Source of the DNA: Oscillospiraceae bacterium
Lineage (GTDB): Bacteria > Bacillota > Clostridia > Oscillospirales > Ruminococcaceae
NCBI GenBank assembly: GCA_022770625.1
Contig: JALEHK010000024.1
Span: forward strand, 1 to 64,000
DNA length: 64,000 nucleotides
Direction of reading: 5' to 3'
Of the stretch, positions 51,066-60,363 are shown in pieces. The notes under the pieces were generated by a model. It searched no databases. It was not told the origin of the DNA and saw nothing but the letters and a program-made list of their open reading frames with translations. Position numbers and translations under genes: made by a program. Every line of letters begins with the position of its first letter. The stretch's first letter is position 1.

Positions 51066-51094
51066 TTGCTTTTTTTGAAAAAATGCAGTATTTT
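51066..51094 (+). promoter_or_regulatory. Possible promoter of the polyamine operon
   Basis: TTGCTT (51066-51071), 17 bp, TATTTT (51089-51094), in the 323 bp AT-rich gap 50825-51147 that otherwise holds the marR terminator and A/T-run hairpins. No ORF is seen in the gap. Confidence 0.4.
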
Positions 51095-51147
51095 ATATGT
51101 ATCTGTATTACGGTATTTTTCCGGATGCAAGACCTTGAAAGGCTGTG

Positions 51148-51942
51148 ATGAACGGTTTGGAAAAGAAGCTGACGCTGTATGGGTTTAATAACCTCACCAA
51201 AACGCTTAGCTTTAACATCTACGATGTCTGTTACGCGAAAACGGAACGGGAACAGACGGACTATATTGCTTATATCGATGAGCAGTATAACTCCGAGCGT
51301 TTGACAAAGATCCTCTGTGACGTGACCGAGATGATCGGCGCAAAGATCTTAAACATTTCCAAGCAGGACTACGCTCCGCAGGGCGCGTCGGTCAACGTCC
51401 TGATCGCGGAAAAGGATTTGGAGGGCGTCGATATCGATCCCTCCTGCAACCAGGGAAAAATGGTGCACGCGCATCTGGATAAGAGCCACGTGACAGTACA
51501 TACTTTCCCTGAACATCATCCCGATAATTCGGTTTCGACCTTCCGAGTGGATATTGATGTGTCGACCTGCGGGATGATCTCGCCGCTGAGTGTGCTGGAT
51601 TACCTGATCGGATCGTTTGATTCAGATATCATCACAATCGATTACCGGGTGCGCGGCTTTACCCGCGACGTGCACGGAAAGAAGTACTTTATCGACCATG
51701 ATATTACTTCGATCCAGGATTTTATCGATCTAAAGACGCTGACCCGATATGACGCGGTCGATGTCAATGTATATCAGTCCAATATTTTCCATACCCGGCT
51801 GCTGATCAAGGATATCCAGCTTCAGAACTACCTGTTCAATCAGGATGTCTATGAGCTTCCGCCTGCGACCAGACTGGATATCACAAACCTTCTGCGGCGG
51901 GAAATGATCGAGATTTTCAGCGGCCGCAATATTTATGAATAA
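51148..51942 (+). CDS. speD: S-adenosylmethionine decarboxylase proenzyme
   Basis: 264 aa, the E. coli-type class 1A size. Self-cleaves at Ser113 in [12 protein letters not shown] to form the pyruvoyl group. It makes decarboxy-SAM, the aminopropyl donor for SpeE. Start at ATG 51148 (GAAAGG upstream); a GTG lies one codon before. First gene of the polyamine cluster, 27 bp before speA. Confidence 0.95.
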   Translation: MNGLEKKLTLYGFNNLTKTLSFNIYDVCYAKTEREQTDYIAYIDEQYNSERLTKILCDVTEMIGAKILNISKQDYAPQGASVNVLIAEKDLEGVDIDPSCNQGKMVHAHLDKSHVTVHTFPEHHPDNSVSTFRVDIDVSTCGMISPLSVLDYLIGSFDSDIITIDYRVRGFTRDVHGKKYFIDHDITSIQDFIDLKTLTRYDAVDVNVYQSNIFHTRLLIKDIQLQNYLFNQDVYELPPATRLDITNLLRREMIEIFSGRNIYE

Positions 51943-51969
51943 AGGTGTTCGGAGGTCAAAAAGCAGGAG

Positions 51970-53418
51970 TTGTATAAATTAGATCAGACAAAAGTACCGG
52001 TATGCGATGCTATTAAAAAGGTACGCGATTCCGGCATGGTTCATTTTGACGTGCCCGGACATAAGGGCGGGCGGGGAAATAAGCCGCTCCGGGATTTCTT
52101 CGGGAGCGACTGCATCCGTTCGGATATGAATTCGATGAAGGCTCTGGACAATCTCTGTCACCCCGTTTCGGTCATCCGTGAAGCGGAGGAACTGGCGGCC
52201 GACGCTTTCGGTGCCGCGCACGCCTTTCTGATGGTCGGCGGGGCGAGTTCCTGCGTCGAAGCGATGGTCATGACTGCGGTAAAAACGGGGGAGAAAATCA
52301 TCATGCCCCGCAACGTCCACCGAAGCGCGATTAATGCGCTTGTTATCTGCGGCGCTGTTCCGGTTTACGTCGATCCCGGCGTCAACCGCCGTCTCGGTAT
52401 TCCGCTTGGAATGTCAGTCGAAGGGGTGAAACAGGCGATCCTCGAAAATCCCGATGCCAAAGCCGTCCTCGTCAACAACCCGACCTACTACGGCGTATGT
52501 TCCGATCTTGAGTCGATCGTAACACTCGCGCATGAACACGGGATGCTTGTCCTGTGCGATGAAGCCCACGGCACTCACTTCTATTTCAGCGACGCTCTTC
52601 CGCCCGGCGGAATGCAGCTGGGGGCGGATATGGCGGCCTGCTCGATGCACAAGACCGGCGGGAGTTTTACCCAGTCGGCGTTCCTTCTCTGCGGGGAAGG
52701 GGTCAATCCGGGCTATGTCCGTCAGATCATCAACCTTACCCAGACCACGTCCGGCTCCTACCTGCTGATGTGTTCGCTGGATATGGCTCGCCGTAATCTC
52801 GCCCTGAACGGCCGTGAGATGGTCGCTAAAACGATCGAACAGGCCGACTATGCCCGCGAGGAGATCAACGCGCTCGGCGGCTACTATGCCTTCGGACGGG
52901 AGATCATCGATGGGGAAAGCTGCTTTGCCTTTGACAGCACCAAGCTCTCGGTTCATACCCGCGATGTCGGGCTGGCCGGCGTAGAGGTTTATGACCTTCT
53001 GCGGGACGAGTATGATATTCAGGTCGAGTTCGGCGATATCGGAAACTTTCTCGCAATCGTTACGGCGGGCGACCGGGATCTGGAGATCGAGCGGCTGATC
53101 TCCGCTCTTTCCGAGATCAAGCGACTGCACGCAGGCGATGTGAGCGGGATGCTGGATCACGAGTATATCAATCCTTTAGTCGCGATGACGCCTCAGCAGG
53201 CGTTTTACAGCGAGAAGGAATCCCTCCCGATCATGGAAAGCGCCGGACGGATCTCGACCGAGTCGGTCATGTGTTATCCGCCGGGCATCCCGATCCTTGC
53301 CCCCGGCGAACGGATCACCGAAGAGATCCTGCAATATATCGCCTACGCTAAGGAAAAGGGCTGCTTCATGACCGGAACCGAGGATATGGCGATCAGCCGG
53401 ATCAACGTTGTCCGCTGA
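51970..53418 (+). CDS. speA: PLP-dependent arginine decarboxylase (aspartate aminotransferase-fold)
   Basis: 482 aa, the Orn/Lys/Arg decarboxylase major-domain family of Firmicutes. FDVPGHKGGRGNK near 27-39, CDEAHGTHF near 195-203, PLP Lys in SMHKTGGSFTQSAF near 225. Start is TTG at 51970; the reading frame has no ATG upstream before speD ends, and GGAGG at 51951-51955 plus GGAG at 51966-51969 provide binding sites. Clustering with a downstream N-carbamoylputrescine amidase gene favours arginine over lysine or ornithine as substrate. Confidence 0.88.
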   Translation: MYKLDQTKVPVCDAIKKVRDSGMVHFDVPGHKGGRGNKPLRDFFGSDCIRSDMNSMKALDNLCHPVSVIREAEELAADAFGAAHAFLMVGGASSCVEAMVMTAVKTGEKIIMPRNVHRSAINALVICGAVPVYVDPGVNRRLGIPLGMSVEGVKQAILENPDAKAVLVNNPTYYGVCSDLESIVTLAHEHGMLVLCDEAHGTHFYFSDALPPGGMQLGADMAACSMHKTGGSFTQSAFLLCGEGVNPGYVRQIINLTQTTSGSYLLMCSLDMARRNLALNGREMVAKTIEQADYAREEINALGGYYAFGREIIDGESCFAFDSTKLSVHTRDVGLAGVEVYDLLRDEYDIQVEFGDIGNFLAIVTAGDRDLEIERLISALSEIKRLHAGDVSGMLDHEYINPLVAMTPQQAFYSEKESLPIMESAGRISTESVMCYPPGIPILAPGERITEEILQYIAYAKEKGCFMTGTEDMAISRINVVR

Positions 53419-53477
53419 GTGTTCCGTCACAAGTCCGTCACGAGTCCGTCATTAGAAAAAGAAAGGATCGATGGAAG

Positions 53478-54338
53478 TTGCAGACAAAAGAACTCTGGTT
53501 TACCGAAAACTATTCCGACGACGCGCGTTTTTCCTTTCGGGTCGATGCGCAGCTTTATACCCATAAAAGCCGGTATCAGCAGATCGATATCTACGACACC
53601 CCTCAGTTTGGGCGGGTGCTGGTGCTGGACGGCTGCGTCATGCTGACCGAAAAGGATGAATTTATCTATCATGAAATGATTACCCATCCCGCCCTTGCGC
53701 TCCATCCGGATATCCGGACGGTGCTGGTTATCGGCGGCGGAGACGGCGGCTGTGTGCGGGAGCTTTTACAGTATCCCGGTATTCAGCAGATCGACCTGTG
53801 TGAGATCGACCGGGATGTTATTAAAGCCTGCCGCAAATATCTTCCCCAGACGGCCGAAAAGCTGGATGACATCCGCGTGGAGCTTCATATTGCCGATGGG
53901 ATCCGCTTTGTCCGCCAGAAGAAAAACGCTTATGACCTTATCATCGTTGATTCGACCGACCCGTTCGGGCCGGGAGAGGGGCTTTTTACCCGCGAGTTTT
54001 ACGGAAACTGCTTTGGTGCCCTGACTGAAAACGGACTTCTGGTCAATCAGCATGAAAGTCCCTACTACCGGGAGGACGCTCTTGCGATGCAGCGCGCCCA
54101 CCGGCAGCTTTCCGCGGTTTTCCCCCAGGCGAGTGTCTATCAGGTGCATATCCCGACCTATCCTTCGGGGCACTGGCTGTTCGGGCTTGCGGCAAAAACT
54201 CCGCTCGATCCGACTGTCTTTGACGAGGCGGCGTGGAACGCACTCGGAATCCCGACCCGCTATTATAATACCGCTCTTCATAAAGGCGCGTTCGCTCTTC
54301 CGAACTATGTAAAGGAACTGCTGAATGAAAAAGCCTGA
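53478..54338 (+). CDS. speE: Spermidine synthase
   Basis: 286 aa. Transfers aminopropyl from decarboxy-SAM to putrescine. VLVIGGGDGGCVREL near 82-96, acidic DSTDPFGPGEGLF near 160-172. Start is TTG at 53478 (MQTKELWFTENY is the typical beginning); the ATG at 53471 is out of frame. Third gene of the cluster, 59 bp after speA. Confidence 0.94.
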   Translation: MQTKELWFTENYSDDARFSFRVDAQLYTHKSRYQQIDIYDTPQFGRVLVLDGCVMLTEKDEFIYHEMITHPALALHPDIRTVLVIGGGDGGCVRELLQYPGIQQIDLCEIDRDVIKACRKYLPQTAEKLDDIRVELHIADGIRFVRQKKNAYDLIIVDSTDPFGPGEGLFTREFYGNCFGALTENGLLVNQHESPYYREDALAMQRAHRQLSAVFPQASVYQVHIPTYPSGHWLFGLAAKTPLDPTVFDEAAWNALGIPTRYYNTALHKGAFALPNYVKELLNEKA

Positions 54339-54392
54339 ACCATTAAATGATTTTGAAAACAAATTTCCGATAAACAGAAAGGATGACCGATT

Positions 54393-55643
54393 ATGTCCAG
54401 AGCCTTAATCATCGGCGCCGGCGGTGTCGCAGGCGTTGTTGTACACAAATGCTGCCAGAACAGCGAAGTCTTTACCGAGATCTGCATTGCCTCCCGTACC
54501 AAATCCCGCTGCGATGCGCTCAAGGCACAGCTTGAAGGAAAGACTAAAACCGTCATCACGACCGCACAGGTCGATGCGATGGATCATGACGCGCTCTGCG
54601 CTCTCATCCGGGAGTATAACCCCGATCTGGTCATGAATATCGCCCTTCCGTATCAGGATCTTGCGATCATGGACGCCTGCTTGGAATGCGGCGTCAATTA
54701 TATGGATACCGCCAACTACGAGCCGGAGGACACCGATGATCCCGAGTGGAGAGCCATTTACGAAAAGCGCTGCAAGGAAGAAGGTTTCTCCGCCTATTTT
54801 GACTACTCATGGCAGTGGGCGTATACGGAAAAGTTTAAGGAAGCCGGTCTGACCGCCCTTCTCGGAAGTGGCTTTGATCCCGGCGTCACACAGGTCTTCT
54901 GCGCCTACGCCAAGAAGCACCAGTTCGATACGATCGATATCCTTGACTGCAACGGCGGCGACCACGGTTATCCCTTCGCCACCAACTTCAACCCCGAGAT
55001 CAACCTCCGCGAGGTCTCCGCGCCCGGCTCTTACTGGGAGAACGGCCACTGGGTCGAGATCCCTCCAATGGCAATCAAGCGCGAGTACGACTTTAAAGAG
55101 ATCGGCATGAAGGATATGTACCTTCTCCATCATGAGGAGATCGAATCGATCGCCAAAAATATCCCCGAAGCACAGCGCATCCGTTTCTTCATGACCTTTG
55201 GCCAGTCTTACCTGACCCATATGAAGTGTCTGGAAAATGTCGGTATGCTTTCGACCACCCCGATCGAATTTGAGGGACACCAGATCGTTCCGATCCAGTT
55301 TTTGAAAGCGCTGCTGCCCGATCCCGCGTCGCTCGGTCCCCGTACCGTCGGTAAGACCAATATCGGCTGCATCTTCACCGGCAAAAAGGACGGAAAAGAG
55401 AAGCACTATTACCTCTATAACATCTGTGACCATCAGGCCTGCTACCGCGAGGTCGGCTCTCAGGCCATCAGCTATACGACCGGCGTTCCGGCTATGATCG
55501 GCGGTATGATGCTGCTGACCGGAAAGTGGAACAAGCCCGGCGTCTATACCGCCGAGGAATTTGATCCCGATCCCTTTATGGAAGCGCTGAACCAGTGGGG
55601 ACTCCCCTGGCAGGAAGATTTTGATCCCATCCTTGTCGATTGA
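54393..55643 (+). CDS. Carboxynorspermidine/carboxyspermidine dehydrogenase
   Basis: 416 aa, saccharopine dehydrogenase-like. NADP-binding ALIIGAGGVAGVVVHK at the start; NYEPEDTDDPEWRAIYEKRCKEEGF and GSGFDPGVTQVFCAYA near 158-172 are typical of the CANSDH group. It joins aspartate semialdehyde to a diamine, giving carboxy-polyamine for the next enzyme. Start at 54393 with GAAAGGATG. Putrescine as acceptor gives carboxyspermidine, the usual gut variant; diaminopropane is less likely here. Confidence 0.9.
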   Translation: MSRALIIGAGGVAGVVVHKCCQNSEVFTEICIASRTKSRCDALKAQLEGKTKTVITTAQVDAMDHDALCALIREYNPDLVMNIALPYQDLAIMDACLECGVNYMDTANYEPEDTDDPEWRAIYEKRCKEEGFSAYFDYSWQWAYTEKFKEAGLTALLGSGFDPGVTQVFCAYAKKHQFDTIDILDCNGGDHGYPFATNFNPEINLREVSAPGSYWENGHWVEIPPMAIKREYDFKEIGMKDMYLLHHEEIESIAKNIPEAQRIRFFMTFGQSYLTHMKCLENVGMLSTTPIEFEGHQIVPIQFLKALLPDPASLGPRTVGKTNIGCIFTGKKDGKEKHYYLYNICDHQACYREVGSQAISYTTGVPAMIGGMMLLTGKWNKPGVYTAEEFDPDPFMEALNQWGLPWQEDFDPILVD

Positions 55644-55726
55644 TTTTTTCGTTCCGTTTGTAAATGGTAAGCCGCACTGCTTTTTGGGTGGTGCGGCTCT
55701 TTTGACACCTGAAAGGAGAACCCGTC

Positions 55727-56884
55727 ATGAACGATACGCTGCCGCCCGCAGCCCTTTATACCCTCGACAGCCCCGCCTATGTGATCGACATCGACCGCCT
55801 GACCGAAAATCTGCGCCTGCTGCGTGATGTCAGGGAACGCGCCGGTTGCCGGATCCTTCTGGCACAGAAAGCTTTCTCGATGCCGGCGGTCTATCCGCTG
55901 ATCGGGGAATACCTGGACGGAACGACCGCCTCCGGCCTGTATGAGGCCCGTCTGGGCGCGGAGGAGATGCCCGGAAAAGAAGTTCACGTCTATAAGCCCG
56001 CCTACACCGAACGGGAACTGGAGGCGCTCACCGGACTGGCCGATCATATTCTCTTCAACTCCTTCTCTCAGTGGCAGCGCTTTCGTCCGCTGATCGAGCG
56101 CGCACCCCGTAAGATTTCCTGCGGCCTTCGGATCAATCCCGCCTTTTCGACTCAGGAGGGACATGAAATCTATGACCCCTGTGCACCCGGCTCCCGGCTC
56201 GGGATTACCCGCGAGAACTTTCGCCCGGGGCTTTTAGACGGGATCGAGGGACTCCATTTCCATACCCTCTGCGAACAGGACTCCGACGCGCTTTCAGCAA
56301 CCCTTGCTGCAGTTGAGGAGAAGTTCTCTGAATTTCTTCCCCGGATGAAATGGCTCAACTTCGGCGGCGGCCATCACATCACCCGTCCGGGCTATGACGT
56401 CGAGCGGCTGATCCGGGAAGTCCGCCGCATCCGCGAAAAATACGGCGTCGAGGTCATTCTCGAGCCGGGCGAAGCGGTTGCGCTGAACGCGGGCTATCTG
56501 GTCGGCCACCTTCTCGATACCGTCGAGAATGGGATGACGGTCGGGATCCTGGACGTTTCGGCGGCCTGCCATATGCCGGACGTGCTGGAGATGCCCTACC
56601 GCCCGCATATCATCGGAAGCGGCCTTCCCGGCGAAAAGAAATATACCTACCGCTTCGGCGGCCCGACCTGTCTGGCGGGGGACATCATCGGTGACTATTC
56701 CTTTGACCGTCCGCTCGAAAGAGGGGAGACGCTGATCTTTACCGATATGGCGATCTATTCTTTTGTCAAGAACAACACCTTCAACGGGATGCCGCTTCCG
56801 GCGCTCGCCCTGTACAGTAAGGAAAAGGGTCTGCAAATGGTGAAGGAATTCGGCTATGAGGATTTCCGCTCCCGCCTCGGCTGA
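55727..56884 (+). CDS. nspC: Carboxynorspermidine/carboxyspermidine decarboxylase
   Basis: 385 aa, alanine racemase-fold PLP decarboxylase. PLP Lys in RILLAQKAFSM near 42, LNFGGGHHITRPGYD near 207-221, EPGEAVALNAGYLVG near 246-260, and C-terminal CLAGDIIGDYSFDRPLERGE. Start at 55727 with GAAAGGAGAAC. Completes the alternative spermidine route started by the dehydrogenase 84 bp upstream. Last gene of the cluster. Confidence 0.93.
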   Translation: MNDTLPPAALYTLDSPAYVIDIDRLTENLRLLRDVRERAGCRILLAQKAFSMPAVYPLIGEYLDGTTASGLYEARLGAEEMPGKEVHVYKPAYTERELEALTGLADHILFNSFSQWQRFRPLIERAPRKISCGLRINPAFSTQEGHEIYDPCAPGSRLGITRENFRPGLLDGIEGLHFHTLCEQDSDALSATLAAVEEKFSEFLPRMKWLNFGGGHHITRPGYDVERLIREVRRIREKYGVEVILEPGEAVALNAGYLVGHLLDTVENGMTVGILDVSAACHMPDVLEMPYRPHIIGSGLPGEKKYTYRFGGPTCLAGDIIGDYSFDRPLERGETLIFTDMAIYSFVKNNTFNGMPLPALALYSKEKGLQMVKEFGYEDFRSRLG

Positions 56885-56964
56885 ACGACCGGATGATAAA
56901 AAACATTTATTCATACTTTTCCGCTATGATTTTTATGCAATATTCCGTTTCTTGGATTTTTCCC

Positions 56965-56995
56965 TTGACATGGAGCGCACTCCAGCCTATATAAT
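56965..56995 (+). promoter_or_regulatory. Promoter of the amino acid ABC transporter, with spacer palindrome
   Basis: TTGACA (56965-56970) and TATAAT (56990-56995) at 19 bp, or TATATA (56988-56993) at 17 bp. TGGAG-CGCA-CTCCA (56971-56984) fills the spacer, a position typical for repressor operators. Confidence 0.65.
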
Positions 56996-57031
56996 AGAGT
57001 CAATAACATTTTAAGACAGGAGGCAATAAGG

Positions 57032-57700
57032 ATGCGCGAAGGGCTTTTACAGCTGCTGGCCGATTCCTTTTGGAAGATTTTGCTGCCCGGCCTGACAATG
57101 ACGATCCCGCTGACGATCCTCTCGTTTGCAATCGGCATGGTAATCGCGATTGTTGTCGCCATGATTCAGGTCGCTAATATCCGCGTACTTAAACAGCTGT
57201 CGCGGTTTTATATCTGGATTATTCGCGGAACCCCTTTACTGGTGCAGCTTTATGTAGTGTTTTATGGTCTGCCGAATCTCGGGATCCTGATCAATCCCTT
57301 TCCGGCGGCGGTGCTTGTTTTTTCAATCAGTATCGGCGCATATGACGCCGAGACGATGCGTGCGGCGATCGAGTCGGTCTCGTCCGGACAGATGGAGGCG
57401 GGCTACTGCGTGGGAATGTCCTACTGGCAGATCATGCGCCGGATTATCCTTCCCCAGGCGTTCCGCACCGCGTTCCCGTCCCTTTCCAACTCGCTGATCG
57501 GTCTGGTCAAGGATACCTCGCTGGCCTCCAACATCACCGTTCTGGAGATGCTGATGGCGACCCAGCGGATTATCGCCCGCACCTACGAGCCGCTTGCGCT
57601 TTACCTCGAAGTCGGCGTGATCTACCTAATCTTTTCCACCATTTTGACCGGATTACAGGCGGTCGGCGAAAAACGGCTGTCCAAATACGGCAAACGGTAA
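57032..57700 (+). CDS. Polar amino acid ABC transporter permease
   Basis: 222 aa, HisM/GlnP type, about five membrane helices. WIIRGTPLLVQLYVVFYGLP near 62-81 and the ATPase-contact loop EAGYCVGMSYWQIMRRIILPQA near 127-148 mark the family. Start at 57032 with AGGAGG. First of three transporter genes (permease, ATPase, binding protein), placed after the polyamine cluster; arginine import for SpeA is a reasonable guess. Confidence 0.93.
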   Translation: MREGLLQLLADSFWKILLPGLTMTIPLTILSFAIGMVIAIVVAMIQVANIRVLKQLSRFYIWIIRGTPLLVQLYVVFYGLPNLGILINPFPAAVLVFSISIGAYDAETMRAAIESVSSGQMEAGYCVGMSYWQIMRRIILPQAFRTAFPSLSNSLIGLVKDTSLASNITVLEMLMATQRIIARTYEPLALYLEVGVIYLIFSTILTGLQAVGEKRLSKYGKR

Positions 57701-57712
57701 AAGGAGAAAGCT

Positions 57713-58471
57713 ATGCTGTCAATTCGGAACATTAAAAAATCCTTCGGCGGCGTTGACGTGCTGAAAGGAATTGATCTGGACGTTGAAAAGGGAGACGTTA
57801 TCGCAATCCTCGGCGCGTCCGGTTCGGGAAAAACGACCCTCCTGCGCTGTATGAACTTCCTTGAAAAGGCAGACAGCGGCGAGATGGTGTTCGACGGAGA
57901 GCATTTCGACCTCGGAAAGATCACCAAAAAAGAGGTCGCCGCAATCCGGAGAAAGACCGCTTTTGTCTTTCAGAACTATAACCTCTTCCTCAATAAAACG
58001 GCGCTTGAAAACGTGACCGAGGGGCTGATTATCGCCCGCAAAGTTCCAAAGGCCGAGGCCATCGAAAAAGGAAAAAAGGCACTGGATAAGGTCGGGCTTT
58101 CCGAACGGTACGACTATTACCCGAACCAGCTTTCCGGCGGTCAGCAGCAGCGTGTCGGCATTGCCCGCGCACTTGCGACCGATCCGGAGATCATCTACTT
58201 TGATGAGCCGACCTCCGCCCTTGACCCTGAACTGGTCGGCGAGGTGCTGACGGTCATGCGCCGTCTGGCGGACGAGGGAATGACCATGCTGGTCGTGACC
58301 CATGAAATGAACTTTGCCCGCACCGTCTCTTCCAAAACGATCTTTCTCGATCAGGGAAAGATTCTGGAGCAGGGTCCGAGCCGCACCTTTTTTGAAAACC
58401 CGAAGGAGGAACGGGTCAAGGCTTTCCTCCGCACCATCAGCCATGCGCATCTTGACGGGCACGAATCGTAA
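57713..58471 (+). CDS. Polar amino acid ABC transporter ATPase
   Basis: 252 aa, GlnQ/HisP type. Walker A GASGSGKTT near 38-46, signature LSGGQQQRVGIARAL near 143, Walker B IIYFDEPTSALDP, switch His in VVTHEMNFAR. Start at 57713 (AAAAGGAGAAAG), 12 bp after the permease. Standard family length. Confidence 0.95.
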   Translation: MLSIRNIKKSFGGVDVLKGIDLDVEKGDVIAILGASGSGKTTLLRCMNFLEKADSGEMVFDGEHFDLGKITKKEVAAIRRKTAFVFQNYNLFLNKTALENVTEGLIIARKVPKAEAIEKGKKALDKVGLSERYDYYPNQLSGGQQQRVGIARALATDPEIIYFDEPTSALDPELVGEVLTVMRRLADEGMTMLVVTHEMNFARTVSSKTIFLDQGKILEQGPSRTFFENPKEERVKAFLRTISHAHLDGHES

Positions 58472-58526
58472 GTAGAATCGTGGACGTCATAGCGATAAAA
58501 GAGAAACACAGGAAGGAATAGAGAAT

Positions 58527-59414
58527 ATGAAAAAGAAACTTTTTTCGATCGTAATGGCAGCGACCCTTCTGGGCGCGTTCGGCCTGTCCGGCTGCGGAAG
58601 CAGCTCCGGCTCGTCCACTGCATCTTCTTCTGAGGAAAGCAGCGCGGTAAGCACTGCCGAATCCGAGAGCAGCACCGAGACGAACGCTGAAACGAATGAA
58701 AACGATCTTCTTGCTCAGATCAAGGAAAAAGGCGAGATCACCATCGCTACCGAAGGTACTTGGGCGCCTTGGACCTATCATGATGAGAATGACGAACTGG
58801 TCGGCTTTGATATCGAGGTCGCCAAAGCGATCGCGGATAAGATCGGCGTAAGCGCAAACTTTGTCGAAGGCGAATGGGACGGCCTGCTGGCCGGTATCGA
58901 ATCCGGACGCTATGATATTATGGCAAACGGCGTTGAGGTTACTGAGGAACGTGCGGCGAAGTACGACTTCTCCGACCCTTACGCTTATGCCCGCGTAGCT
59001 ATTATCGTTTCGGGCGACAACACCGACATCAACAGCTTTGAGGATCTTTCCGGAAAGAGCACCGCCAATACCATCTCGAGCACTTACGCGGCAATCGCCG
59101 AAAGTTACGGTGCCAGCGTCACTGGCGTTGACGACCTCAACCAGACGCTTGAACTGCTGCTTGCGGGACGGATCGATGCGACCCTGAACGACGAGGTCAC
59201 CTTCTACGACTACATGAAGGCGCATCCCGATGCAAACCTCAAGGTCGCCGCACTGAGCGATGACCCGACCCTCGTCTGCATCCCGATGCGCAAGGGTGAC
59301 GAGACCGCTTCCCTTCGCGAAGCAATCAACGGCGCGATCGAAGAACTCCGTGATGCCGGAACTCTCTCCGAAATCTCCGAAAAATATTTCGGCGTTGACA
59401 TCACCAATAACTGA
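58527..59414 (+). CDS. Polar amino acid ABC transporter substrate-binding lipoprotein
   Basis: 295 aa. Lipoprotein signal with LSGC (Cys23), Ser/Glu linker 25-58, then family 3 binding protein: ITIATEGTWAPWTYHDENDELVGFDIEVAKAIADKIG near 72-108 is the classical start. The aromatic TWAPWTY region and Arg in ESGRYDIMANGV suit amino acids; specificity between arginine, glutamine and cystine is not decided. Start at 58527, 55 bp after the ATPase. Confidence 0.94.
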   Translation: MKKKLFSIVMAATLLGAFGLSGCGSSSGSSTASSSEESSAVSTAESESSTETNAETNENDLLAQIKEKGEITIATEGTWAPWTYHDENDELVGFDIEVAKAIADKIGVSANFVEGEWDGLLAGIESGRYDIMANGVEVTEERAAKYDFSDPYAYARVAIIVSGDNTDINSFEDLSGKSTANTISSTYAAIAESYGASVTGVDDLNQTLELLLAGRIDATLNDEVTFYDYMKAHPDANLKVAALSDDPTLVCIPMRKGDETASLREAINGAIEELRDAGTLSEISEKYFGVDITNN

Positions 59415-59432
59415 TTGCCAGAGTCAAAAACT

Positions 59433-59473
59433 GCCTGTCCGTTTTCCCATGGGAGAGCGGGCAGGCTTTTTTT
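59433..59473 (+). terminator. Terminator between convergent transporter and aguB genes
   Basis: GCCTGTCCG (59433-59441) pairs with CGGGCAGGC (59458-59466) with one G-T pair, then T7. Confidence 0.88.
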
Positions 59474-60347
59474 ATTTGACGATTTCTCCGTACATTTCCG
59501 GCCGCCGGTCGCGGAAAACACCCCAGCTCATCCGCATCTCCCGTACTGCATCAAGATCGAAGGTGTGCAGAAGAACGGTTTCCTCTTCGCGGCCCGCTTC
59601 TTCCACAAGCGCCCCTGTCTCATCGGCAATAAACGACGAGCCGTAAAAGGTGAGGGAGGAGGACTGGTGCTGGTTTTCGTCCGAGGGAACGGTCGATTCA
59701 GTCCCGATCCGGTTGGCAGCGGCGAGCGGCATCAGATTGCAGCCCGCGTGCCCCTGCATACATCTTCTCCAGTGGGGCATCGAATCGCAGTCAAGAATCG
59801 GTTCGCTTCCGATTGCGGTCGGATAAAGAAGCATCTCCGCCCCCATCATCGCCATGCACCGCGCCGATTCCGGGAACCACTGATCCCAGCAGATTCCGCA
59901 TCCGACCTTCCCATATGCCGTATCGAACACCTTGAAGCCGGTGTCTCCGGGCGTGAAATAAAATTTTTCCTGATAAAAATGATCGTCAGGAATATGCGTC
60001 TTGCGATAAACGCCGAGGATTTCTCCGTCCGCATCGATCATCGCCACCGAGTTGTAGGTGGTGTTTCGGGCAGCTTCATAAAAGCTCACCGGCAGAACCA
60101 CCTTCAGCTCCTTCGCGAGCGCCTGCATCCGTTTGACGCCCGGATCCTCTTCGAGCGGATAGGCGAGCGAATAGTGGGCATAGTTTTTCTCCTGACAGAA
60201 ATACCATCCCTCAAAAAGCTCGGGGAGCAGAATGACCTGTCCGCCCATTTCGGCGGCCTTCCGAACAAAAGAGACGGCTTTTTCGATGTTTTCTTCCCGC
60301 GTTCCCTTGCAGGACATCTGGATGGCGGCAATGGTTACGTTTCGCAT
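59472..60347 (-). CDS. aguB: N-carbamoylputrescine amidase
   Basis: 291 aa, nitrilase superfamily. Catalytic Glu in LLPELFEGWYF near 39-49, Lys in YRKTHIPDDHFYQEKFYF near 112-130, and Cys in GCGICWDQWFPE near 145-156. The HIPDDHFYQEKFYFTPGD stretch is the AguB hallmark. Converts N-carbamoylputrescine to putrescine, CO2 and ammonia. Start at 60347; a 16-residue longer frame lacks a ribosome binding site. Agmatine deiminase (aguA) is not in the window. It links SpeA's agmatine to the putrescine used by SpeE and CANSDH. Confidence 0.93.
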   Translation of the reverse strand: MRNVTIAAIQMSCKGTREENIEKAVSFVRKAAEMGGQVILLPELFEGWYFCQEKNYAHYSLAYPLEEDPGVKRMQALAKELKVVLPVSFYEAARNTTYNSVAMIDADGEILGVYRKTHIPDDHFYQEKFYFTPGDTGFKVFDTAYGKVGCGICWDQWFPESARCMAMMGAEMLLYPTAIGSEPILDCDSMPHWRRCMQGHAGCNLMPLAAANRIGTESTVPSDENQHQSSSLTFYGSSFIADETGALVEEAGREEETVLLHTFDLDAVREMRMSWGVFRDRRPEMYGEIVK

Positions 60348-60363
60348 GGCGTATTTTCCTTTC

